Shown piece by piece: positions 1 through 7,660 of a stretch of DNA of 64,000 nucleotides. Under the pieces are notes generated by a model. It was not told where the DNA came from, made no database searches, and saw only the letters and a program-made list of their open reading frames with translations. Each line of letters opens with the position of its first letter. The first letter of the stretch is position 1. The DNA comes from Chryseobacterium sp. (lineage in GTDB: Bacteria > Bacteroidota > Bacteroidia > Flavobacteriales > Weeksellaceae): positions 310,001 through 374,000 of the forward strand of contig NZ_JAFAJM010000009.1 of assembly GCF_019236175.1 (NCBI RefSeq), given 5' to 3'. Made by a program: the position numbers and the translations under genes.

Positions 1-1
1 G

Positions 2-829
2 GTATTCCCTTTCCATACATGGCAACCTGATACCTATACCTACTCTCCTACTCAGGGATCGATGTTATTATCGGGAATTATGCTTAAAATGGCAGTGTAT
101 GGTGTAATGCGTTATTTACTTCCGATTACCCCGCTTCCGATTGCAGGAATTTCAGGGCAGATTGTCATCATTCTCGCGATCGTTGGAATTGTTCACGGAG
201 CATTGATCGCGATCATCCAGACTGATATGAAGAGAATTATTGCTTATTCATCATTCTCTCACGTAGGATTGATGGTAGCAGGTATCTTCGCTTCAGCGGT
301 AGTTACTTTAAAAGGAACTTTCAATGTTGAAGGGGCAGAAGGAGCATTGGTACAGACTTTCGCTCACGGTATCAACGTAGTGGGACTATTCTACTGCTGT
401 GACATTTTATACAAAAGATTTAAATCAAGAGACATCAGACAAATGGGTGGTTTAGCTAAAGTAGCGCCTAAATTTGCTGTTTTATTCCTGATCATTATAT
501 TAGGTTCAATGGGAGTTCCATTGACGAATGGATTCATCGGAGAATTTATCCTGTTAAAATCAGTGTATGATTTCAACGGAACTGCAGCAATTATTGCTGG
601 TCTTACAGTAATTCTTTGTGCAGTATACTTATTGAGATTTTACGGAAAAGCAATGTTTGGAGAAGGAGATGCAGCCGTTTTAAGTACAGCAAAAGATTTA
701 TCAGGAGTAGAATTTTCTGTACTGGCAAGTTTAGCGGTTTTTGTGATTATACTAGGTATTTTCCCACAACCGGTAATTGAAATGGTGAGTAGTTCAGTGA
801 AGTTTATCTACACGGCGATGGCCAACTAA
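2..829 (+). CDS. nuoM: NADH-quinone oxidoreductase subunit M (NuoM), 5' end cut by window
   Basis: C-terminal part of a proton-pumping membrane subunit of respiratory complex I. The frame is open from the window edge: residues before the first internal Met read FHTWQPDTYTYSPTQGS, which matches the conserved FHTW-LPDAH-APT segment of NuoM, so the gene starts upstream of base 1. The visible part is a chain of hydrophobic helices carrying the antiporter-type motif with an internal Lys (QTDMKRIIAYSSFSHVG) and a later GVPLTNGFIGEF segment. nuoN follows on the same strand, as in standard nuo operons, but after an unusually long 149-base spacer. Identification is strong from motif order and context. 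Confidence 0.95.
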   Translation, partial: VFPFHTWQPDTYTYSPTQGSMLLSGIMLKMAVYGVMRYLLPITPLPIAGISGQIVIILAIVGIVHGALIAIIQTDMKRIIAYSSFSHVGLMVAGIFASAVVTLKGTFNVEGAEGALVQTFAHGINVVGLFYCCDILYKRFKSRDIRQMGGLAKVAPKFAVLFLIIILGSMGVPLTNGFIGEFILLKSVYDFNGTAAIIAGLTVILCAVYLLRFYGKAMFGEGDAAVLSTAKDLSGVEFSVLASLAVFVIILGIFPQPVIEMVSSSVKFIYTAMAN

Positions 830-978
830 AAATTAAAAGATTTAAAAATTAAAAAATTAAGAGATTAGAGAAGAGTAAAAGACAAGAAACAGGGAAACAG
901 GCAGGAGATTTTAAATCTGAAACTTTACCCTGAAAGACTGAACTTTAAACTTCAAATCTCGCATCTCAAATCTATATT
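830..978. other. Low-complexity purine-rich spacer between nuoM and nuoN
   Basis: 149 bases with no convincing reading frame. The left half is built of degenerate units such as AAAATTAA and GATTAGAGAAGAG. The right half has loosely related stretches (ACTGAACTTTAAACTTCAAATCTC followed by GCATCTCAAATCT). No terminator hairpin and no exact TAnnTTTG box were seen, so read-through from nuoM to nuoN remains likely. Confidence 0.6.
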
Positions 979-2358
979 ATGAGTGTTTTAATTATTGTTT
1001 TCCTAACGGCAGTTGTTGCGTTATTTTCAGGAGTTTTTGAACAAGGAAAATTCGCAAGATACATTGGGATTTTGGGTTTAATCATTGCATTGTATGTAAG
1101 CTTCATGCCTGAATGTTCATTCTTTGATCATTACAAGCATATGTATGAATACAGTGCTAATACTGCATTATTCACTAAAATATCAATTGTAACCACCTTA
1201 TTGTTATTCTTCCTGGGAGGTTTTGCTTTCAGCAATCACAGAAGCCACCAGTCGGAATTATATGCTTTGATGCTATTTGCATTATGTGGCGGGATTGTTC
1301 TTTTCGGATACCAGAACTTAGTCACTATGTTCCTAGGTGTTGAAATTCTTTCTATCCCGTTATATGTAATGGCCGGAGCCAACAAAACAGATCTAAGATC
1401 AAACGAAGCTTCAATTAAGTATTTTTTAATGGGTGCTTTTGCGACAGGTTTTTTACTTTTCGGAATTGCGTTCATCTACGGAAGTGCAGGAAGTTTTGAT
1501 CTCTATAAAATTCATGACTTTGGGGTAGCCAACGCTACGAATGTAATGTTTATCCTAGGGGTATTATTAATCCTTTGTGCATTGGCATTTAAAGTAGCAT
1601 TAGCTCCTTTCCACATGTGGAGCCCTGATGTATATACGGGTTCTCCTTCATTGATCACTGCTTTTATGGCCAGTGTTGTTAAGATTTCAGGTTTCTTTGC
1701 CTTATTCAGACTAATGACCATCGGTTTCGCAGGAGTAACTCACGAATGGATCAATGTTTTAGGAGTCTTCTTAATCATCACTTTATTACTGGCAAACGTT
1801 ATGGGTCTTGCCCAGACCAATGCTAAAAGAATGCTGGCTTACTCTTCAGTCTCTCACGCAGGATACATCGGATTGGTATTCTTCGGAATGACCAGTCTTT
1901 CTACTTATAACCTAGCGTTCTATTTATTCGCTTATTCTTTATCTACAGTAGGTGTTTTCATGTGTCTGATCTGGGTAGAGAAATTAAAGAGAGAAACCTC
2001 TTACGGAGCGTTCAAAGGATTAGCAAAAACAGAACCTTTATTAGCTACAGCAGCTGCGATCTCTATGCTTTCAATGGCCGGAGTTCCTCTAACTGCCGGG
2101 TTCATGGGAAAATTTGCCCTATTCTCTCAGGCTATGAATGGTGCCGCTTTCTTAGTATTGGTAGCCGTATTAGGTTCAGCATTATCCATTGCTTATTATT
2201 TAAGACTGATTGTAGCGATGTTCTTCTTTAAAGAATCAACATTCAAGTCTTCAGAAAAAGTAACACTTACTTACAACATTATTGCGGTAGTAGTTATTGC
2301 AACAATTATTATCCTTGGAATCTTCCCGGATCTGTTTGCAAGAGTGTTCGGATTATAA
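979..2358 (+). CDS. nuoN: NADH-quinone oxidoreductase subunit N (NuoN)
   Basis: Membrane subunit of complex I related to Mrp-type antiporters; it takes part in proton pumping coupled to NADH:quinone electron transfer. The 459-residue protein is almost entirely hydrophobic helices. It carries the conserved helix-5 glutamate in LGVEILSIPLYV (Glu122), a lysine in EASIKYFLMGAFATG (about residue 147), the QTNAKRMLAYSSVSHAGY segment with a discontinuous helix, and GVPLTAGFMGKF near residue 375. Length fits the family. The ATG start gives a normal hydrophobic N-terminus. It ends the nuo operon: a strong hairpin terminator lies 23 bases after the stop. Confidence 0.95.
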   Translation: MSVLIIVFLTAVVALFSGVFEQGKFARYIGILGLIIALYVSFMPECSFFDHYKHMYEYSANTALFTKISIVTTLLLFFLGGFAFSNHRSHQSELYALMLFALCGGIVLFGYQNLVTMFLGVEILSIPLYVMAGANKTDLRSNEASIKYFLMGAFATGFLLFGIAFIYGSAGSFDLYKIHDFGVANATNVMFILGVLLILCALAFKVALAPFHMWSPDVYTGSPSLITAFMASVVKISGFFALFRLMTIGFAGVTHEWINVLGVFLIITLLLANVMGLAQTNAKRMLAYSSVSHAGYIGLVFFGMTSLSTYNLAFYLFAYSLSTVGVFMCLIWVEKLKRETSYGAFKGLAKTEPLLATAAAISMLSMAGVPLTAGFMGKFALFSQAMNGAAFLVLVAVLGSALSIAYYLRLIVAMFFFKESTFKSSEKVTLTYNIIAVVVIATIIILGIFPDLFARVFGL

Positions 2359-2380
2359 AAAAAGTTATCCACATACTATC

Positions 2381-2413
2381 AAAAACCTTCCAGTTGATCT
2401 GGAAGGTTTTTTT
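2381..2413 (+). terminator. Rho-independent terminator of the nuo operon
   Basis: Stem AACCTTCCAG / CTGGAAGGTT with loop TTGAT, followed by a run of seven T. It sits directly after nuoN. Confidence 0.9.
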
Positions 2414-2589
2414 ATAAAATTATAGTCTACTGATGGTTTCCTAAAAGGAAAACTCAGGCAAATAATAATATCATGTTTTATTTTTTTAATTAGAAAAATA
2501 AAATAAATTTCCCGATAAGTACGGTCTATCCTAAAAGAATAAGAGCTGGAAATGATGTTTTTTTCATAACTTTACTTTAAATTTCAGCT

Positions 2590-4902
2590 TTGGCTAATCT
2601 CTACAAAAAAGACTCCCCCTTTCAGGTTTACATATCATTCAAAAAATACTTGGATGTGCTGGAGCATATCCGCTACAATGACCGTCTGGAATACAGAGTC
2701 AACTATGCGGAATCCCTGATTGAGAGTACCAGAAATTTTAAAGAGCTCAAGGAGGGGTTTCAGGATATAAGCCTGCTGGAAAAACACGAAGACCTCATCA
2801 AATTACTGCTTGCTGACCTTTTTCCTACCGGTCTTACCCATAATGAAATCAAAGCAGCAAGTATCCCACTTTCCAATATTACATTTAATTATACGGAAAG
2901 ATTTAAAGCGATCCTTAAAGACGCAGGAAAGGATTTTGAAATAGAACTCAGAAATATTACAGATAACGAATTCTATGTATTCTGTTGTTGCCTGATCCTT
3001 CAGAGTTACTTCAAAAAAGATATTAAAAGTACCATCCCGCTTTATTATGATATCCCGAATCAACAGGGAATCATGAAACATTATAAAATAACGGTCAACT
3101 CAGATTTCACAGAAATTTATCCTACAGAACAAGCTAAGATTCCATCTGATGAGATTATGGATATGCTGCTGGAAAACCTCGACGATTTTAAATTATGGAA
3201 AAAGTATTTTCCCTCCCAGTCATGGGTATTAAAGGGATTTACCATTATTTCTCTTGTAGACTGTACTTCTGAAGTGGCATTATCAGACTTAAAATCAAGT
3301 ATGATAGAGATTGATCCCGAGCATTTCAATCCGAATGAGAACCTGACTGAAATTTTCAAGTCTTATTTTGATGTTCCGGAATTAAGCTTTGGATTAATGA
3401 CTTTCAATAAAAAAGAACAGAAACTGGATAAACTCCCCATATATGAAAGCCTTCTGACCAATCATATTCTGGATTTCTGGATCAATACCTTTGATGATGA
3501 AACCCGTAAAAATACATTCAGTAATTTAAGTCATAATTCGAAATCAATCGTTGTTTCTGATGTGAACAATCTTGATGAGAACATAAGACAGCTTCCTTCC
3601 TTCAGTATTCTGAAAGACAACAATGTCAATAGCTTCATGGTCATTCCTATTATGAAAGACAATGAACTCTTGGCCATCATGGAGTTTACCTCCCCTATCG
3701 CGGCTAGTTTTAACGGGTTAAAACTCAGAAAAATGGAATTTTTCACCGATATGATTCTGTTCTCACTGAGCAGATTCTACTTCGAGAAAAACTATCAGAT
3801 CGAAGCCATTATCCAGCGTGAATATACCACCATTCACGACAGCGTTGTATGGAAGTTCAGAAATGAGGCAGAAAAATATTTCACAGCATCACTTGGGAAG
3901 AAAATATATACTTTAAAGGAAATATCATTTAAAAATCTCACTCCGTTATTTGGAGTATCAGACATCCGTTCCTCATCGGAAAAACGTTTCAGATTAATGC
4001 TTGAAGATCTTAATCAGCAGATTGAGTGGCTCAATCAAATTTTGATATTAACGAATTCTGATTCGGAAAAATTCATGCTGGCTCTGGATGTTTTTGAAAA
4101 CGAACTGAATAACGAAATCAAAGCAGATACAGAACAACGCTTTCAGCGATTACTGAGAGAAGAGATTCATCCTTTTTTGCAGGGGAAATTGGAAATGAGA
4201 GCTCCCAGAGAGGTAAAATCAAAAATAAAAGATTACTTCCTGCAAGTAAGGGCACAAACTGATTTGTTTTATAACCACCGGAAAAATCTGGATGATTCTA
4301 TTACTCTTGTCAACCGGAAACTGGCAGATATACTGGATGAAAGCCAGGTGAAAGCTCAACAGATTTTCCCGCATTATTTTGAACGATTCAAGTCTGACGG
4401 TATAGAGCACAACCTGTATATTGGGACCACCATCGCACCTGATCTTCATTATACGACAAAGGTTGTTCACAAATTAAGATACTGGCAGTTAAAAACCATC
4501 TGTAAAATAGAACAGGAATTCCAGTCCTTTAAGAAAGACCTTCCTATTCCTCTGGATATCGCTTCACTTATTTTTGTGTATAATGAAAAAATAGACATCC
4601 GTTTCAGAATGGATGAAAAGCGTTTTGATGTAGACGGTGCCTATAATTCTTACTATGAAATTATAAAAAAACGTCTGGATAAAGCCCACGTCAAAGATTC
4701 TTCGGAAAGAATCACAGCACCCGGAAAAATTACCATTGTCTATTTTGGTATGGAAAACCAAAAGGAATATCTGGACTATGTAACAAAGCTACAGAAGAAA
4801 GAAATTCTACAGCATGATATAGAATTTCTTAAGGTTGAAGACCTTCAGGGAATTACAGGGCTCCTTGCGTTAAGAGTTTCCCTGGTATCGTCTCTCCACT
4901 GA
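2590..4902 (+). CDS. GAF domain-containing protein, 770 residues
   Basis: Large soluble protein with no signal peptide. A GAF-like sensor segment lies at about residues 240-400: variable front part, then SFMVIPIMKDNELLAIMEF, typical of the last strands of a GAF fold. I see no histidine-kinase, HAMP, GGDEF or DNA-binding motif, so the output is unknown. The long helical second half (about 410-700) could be a coiled or signalling helix region. The start is TTG: an in-frame TAA lies 12 bases upstream and no in-frame ATG occurs until well inside the protein. A near-consensus -7 box TAACTTTA (2567-2574) would give a very short leader. It is a single-gene unit converging on the beta-helix gene with one base between stops. 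The ligand is not predictable. Confidence 0.75.
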   Translation: MANLYKKDSPFQVYISFKKYLDVLEHIRYNDRLEYRVNYAESLIESTRNFKELKEGFQDISLLEKHEDLIKLLLADLFPTGLTHNEIKAASIPLSNITFNYTERFKAILKDAGKDFEIELRNITDNEFYVFCCCLILQSYFKKDIKSTIPLYYDIPNQQGIMKHYKITVNSDFTEIYPTEQAKIPSDEIMDMLLENLDDFKLWKKYFPSQSWVLKGFTIISLVDCTSEVALSDLKSSMIEIDPEHFNPNENLTEIFKSYFDVPELSFGLMTFNKKEQKLDKLPIYESLLTNHILDFWINTFDDETRKNTFSNLSHNSKSIVVSDVNNLDENIRQLPSFSILKDNNVNSFMVIPIMKDNELLAIMEFTSPIAASFNGLKLRKMEFFTDMILFSLSRFYFEKNYQIEAIIQREYTTIHDSVVWKFRNEAEKYFTASLGKKIYTLKEISFKNLTPLFGVSDIRSSSEKRFRLMLEDLNQQIEWLNQILILTNSDSEKFMLALDVFENELNNEIKADTEQRFQRLLREEIHPFLQGKLEMRAPREVKSKIKDYFLQVRAQTDLFYNHRKNLDDSITLVNRKLADILDESQVKAQQIFPHYFERFKSDGIEHNLYIGTTIAPDLHYTTKVVHKLRYWQLKTICKIEQEFQSFKKDLPIPLDIASLIFVYNEKIDIRFRMDEKRFDVDGAYNSYYEIIKKRLDKAHVKDSSERITAPGKITIVYFGMENQKEYLDYVTKLQKKEILQHDIEFLKVEDLQGITGLLALRVSLVSSLH

Positions 4903-4903
4903 T

Positions 4904-6418
4904 TTATTTGAGAATATTGTTTTTATTCTGTACAGGTATGCAATTTCGGTTATACCCGGAAGGTATATTCTGAGGTTGCACATGAGGATAGAATATGTTG
5001 GGCAAAAATGTTTTCTCAAAGCTACAATCGCTTTTTAATAAAACATCTTTAAAATCAGGTTTCTTATAAAAACGATTCCCGACCTGAATTGATGTTCCCC
5101 AATTCAATGATGAGAATACCGATTCCGGATAAAAAACATTATTATTAAACCTCGCCTTTTCGGTAATCTCTTTATCAGAAAGAATGTTTATAGTTGATAC
5201 AGTATAGAAAATATTATTTTTAAACTCTACTCCGCTGCCTTCCCATAAAAGCTTATCTGCAGGGTTCTTAATAAAGAATATATTATCATGTACATATCTT
5301 GAAGTGTTCACACTATTCTGAATCAGAAAAAGTTTCCTGGCTTTTAAAACCCCTACATCATTAACACTTACATTATATCGTACACTAATATTTTTAGCAT
5401 CTTTCATGAATAAGAAAAAGCCACCGTTGTTATCATGAGAATAATTATACTCAAAAATATCTCCATCAGTTGTACTCTGCTCATCATACCCGTCTGCATC
5501 AAATGCCATCCCATCGTTCTTACCGCCGCCTTTCAATCCGCAGACTTCATTATATGCGACAAGCGTATTAATACTCCCGATCGTCCATATACCGGCATAG
5601 TTTTGCAGTCCGGTATTCATACATACATTATCAACTTTGTTGTAAATAATTTTACATCCTCCGGTCACTCCTGACATAACAATGCCGTCCCCATAAATAT
5701 TTTCAATTCTGTTATGATCGAATATGATATCTTTCGAACGCGCCTGCATCTCTCGCGAGCCGGAAGTTCGTAAGCCTTCAACAGCACAGTTTGCTATATG
5801 ACAGTTTTGAACTAAAGCACCGTATATTTTTCCATCAAGAATAATTCCTCCGGAGCTTTTATTATAGTTAGTTTGCCCGTCAGTTGCTGAATTAACATCA
5901 TGTACATAACAATTTTTAATTGTAATACCACGAACACCATCCTCAGAAATTGTTCCACCAGACACACGAATTCCGGTTAGAGCATAATCAGTTCCTGCAG
6001 GAGCTGTATTTGTAATTTCCAGATTACGAATTTCCCAGTAAGATACCTTATTGAGGTGAAGAGTACTTGAATTATTAGTTTTTCCTCCACCATTAATCAC
6101 TGGCAGAACCTCTCCTCCGTATTTATCAATTGTAATTGGGGAAGCATCGGCACCTGAACCTTTGGGAACAAGCATCTCATTCCATATTCCGCCACTTTTA
6201 AAAAGGATTTTGTCGCCAGGAGAAAAGCTGAGTGAATTTATTTTGGCAATGGTCTTCCAGGGAGTACCCGCTCTTGTTCCCGAATTACTGTCATTCCCAT
6301 CAGGAGACACATAATAAGTAACAGCAACAGCCCTTTCTTTTTTCAAGGCTGCAGTAAGATTTCCATATGAAAAAAAACATGTGATCAATACGATGAAAGA
6401 ACAGATTCCGGCTTTCAT
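4904..6418 (-). CDS. Secreted right-handed parallel beta-helix protein
   Basis: 504 residues with a Sec signal peptide (hydrophobic stretch in about the first 24 residues). Next comes YYVSPDGNDSNSGT and PWKTIAKIN, the typical entrance of DUF1565/pectate-lyase-like beta-helix proteins. The body is a series of short repeats of the form IxNCYVHD / IIFDHNRIENIYGDGI / YNKVDNV / YNEVCGLKGG, about 22-25 residues per turn, as expected for a right-handed beta-helix. Such proteins are often polysaccharide lyases or glycan-binding proteins, but no catalytic set can be assigned by eye. No type IX sorting domain is evident at the C-terminus. It lies 28 bases downstream of the HD/PycTM gene on the same strand, so it may be cotranscribed. 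Confidence 0.8.
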   Translation of the reverse strand: MKAGICSFIVLITCFFSYGNLTAALKKERAVAVTYYVSPDGNDSNSGTRAGTPWKTIAKINSLSFSPGDKILFKSGGIWNEMLVPKGSGADASPITIDKYGGEVLPVINGGGKTNNSSTLHLNKVSYWEIRNLEITNTAPAGTDYALTGIRVSGGTISEDGVRGITIKNCYVHDVNSATDGQTNYNKSSGGIILDGKIYGALVQNCHIANCAVEGLRTSGSREMQARSKDIIFDHNRIENIYGDGIVMSGVTGGCKIIYNKVDNVCMNTGLQNYAGIWTIGSINTLVAYNEVCGLKGGGKNDGMAFDADGYDEQSTTDGDIFEYNYSHDNNGGFFLFMKDAKNISVRYNVSVNDVGVLKARKLFLIQNSVNTSRYVHDNIFFIKNPADKLLWEGSGVEFKNNIFYTVSTINILSDKEITEKARFNNNVFYPESVFSSLNWGTSIQVGNRFYKKPDFKDVLLKSDCSFEKTFLPNIFYPHVQPQNIPSGYNRNCIPVQNKNNILK

Positions 6419-6446
6419 ATGTTTTTTCTTTAAACTTTTTTATCAC

Positions 6447-7634
6447 TTACAGGCTTAGAAAAGCCACTCCAAAAGATAATACAGAAATAATAATTCCTGC
6501 CATAAAGATCTTATAAGTAATGGATAAAAGCTTATACTTCCTGTCCAGTACCTTTCCCAAATAATATAAATCCTTCACCATAGAATCGTAAATATAATCT
6601 CTGTCCTTAATCAGGTCGCGCATCGCATTGTGGTAATCATCAAATAACATCTGCTGGAAATTTCCAAAGAACAGCAGATTTACTTTTCTGTTTGCGATAT
6701 CCTGAGCCGTGAATGTTGTTTTCGTTACATTGGGTTTAGTAGAAAGAATAGCAAATATAATGGTCAGTACACTGGATAGCAGCAATATAAAACTCGGAAG
6801 AATAAGATGCGAGTTTTTAGGTGCATCCAGCTTCGGAACCAGTACCGAAAGGCAGACTGAAATAATAATGGCATTAACGGACAGCAGAATATTGGCTTTA
6901 CTGTCTGCAATATCACTCAGTCTGGTATGATTATTTAAAGTAACTCTGAATAGCGTATCTACGCTTCTGTCTGATTTTTCTTTATCTTTTTTCCCTTCAG
7001 AATTATCTTTCTTGTCTTCTTTTTTACCCTCTTTCTTTTCCTCTTCTTTTTCCAACTTCTTTTCGATCTTTTTAATATTCTTCTTTTTTAAAGGCTCCCA
7101 GTTTTCTTTAGCATAATCCGTATAATAGGTATGCCTATTTTTCAGCATATCCAGATTTCCGGTATTCCATTCATTATTGGAGAAACATCTTACATTCGTC
7201 AGTTCCCATTCCTTTCTCAAAGCATCAGAAATATCATTATAATCATGTCCCGCAAAATGGCTGAAATCGGCATCTTTTACAATTTTCTCCAGTAAATTCT
7301 GAGGCTCATAATTGATTTTAGTGGCCATAATCAGCCTGGCTACATCTGCAATATAATTATCAGGATAATTTTCTTTGGTCAGAAAATCTCTCATAATTTC
7401 CACGCCCCTCTCTTCGTGGTTCTGTGCACATTCTATATAACCGGTATCATGAAACCATAGCGCCACAAGCACCTTCTCCTGCTCCTCTTCAGAAACAGGG
7501 GTGTTTTTCATGATTTCTTCCGCCTTGTTAACCGTATAAGCGGTATGAATAAAATTATGATAAAAATATACTGAAGATAGCTTATCTTTGAATAAGATTT
7601 CAACATAATTTTTCGCTTTGTGTAGAATGCTCAT
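6447..7634 (-). CDS. HD-domain phosphohydrolase fused to a Pycsar-type TM effector domain
   Basis: 395-residue two-part protein. Residues 1-180 form an HD-superfamily metal phosphohydrolase: His26/His30 in YFYHNFIHT, the HD pair His62-Asp63 in WFHDTGY, and Asp121 in KDADFSH. Residues about 183-226 are a very Lys/Glu-rich linker. Residues 228-395 match the PycTM effector family (DUF5706-like): SDIADSKANILLSVNAIIIS, helices at about 247-265, 277-298 and 372-394, and the soluble NFQQMLFDDY segment between them. In Pycsar antiphage systems a pyrimidine cyclase makes cCMP or cUMP and a TM effector damages the membrane. No cyclase gene is visible in this window. The HD part could hydrolyse a nucleotide signal (inference). 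Its start is only 26 bases from the divergent phosphoesterase-barrel gene. Confidence 0.8.
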   Translation of the reverse strand: MSILHKAKNYVEILFKDKLSSVYFYHNFIHTAYTVNKAEEIMKNTPVSEEEQEKVLVALWFHDTGYIECAQNHEERGVEIMRDFLTKENYPDNYIADVARLIMATKINYEPQNLLEKIVKDADFSHFAGHDYNDISDALRKEWELTNVRCFSNNEWNTGNLDMLKNRHTYYTDYAKENWEPLKKKNIKKIEKKLEKEEEKKEGKKEDKKDNSEGKKDKEKSDRSVDTLFRVTLNNHTRLSDIADSKANILLSVNAIIISVCLSVLVPKLDAPKNSHLILPSFILLLSSVLTIIFAILSTKPNVTKTTFTAQDIANRKVNLLFFGNFQQMLFDDYHNAMRDLIKDRDYIYDSMVKDLYYLGKVLDRKYKLLSITYKIFMAGIIISVLSFGVAFLSL

Positions 7635-7647
7635 TCCTGAATTTTTG
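7617..7647 (+). promoter_or_regulatory. Possible promoter of the phosphoesterase-barrel gene, overlapping the HD/PycTM coding start
   Basis: TTTG at 7617-7620, 19 bases, then AATTTTTG at 7640-7647, resembling the Bacteroidota TTTG/TAnnTTTG pair with weak first bases in the -7 box. If real, its -33 part lies inside the first codons of the divergent HD gene. The intergenic space is only 26 bases, so any two promoters here must overlap coding sequence. Confidence 0.4.
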
Positions 7648-7660
7648 TTAATGTAAATTT

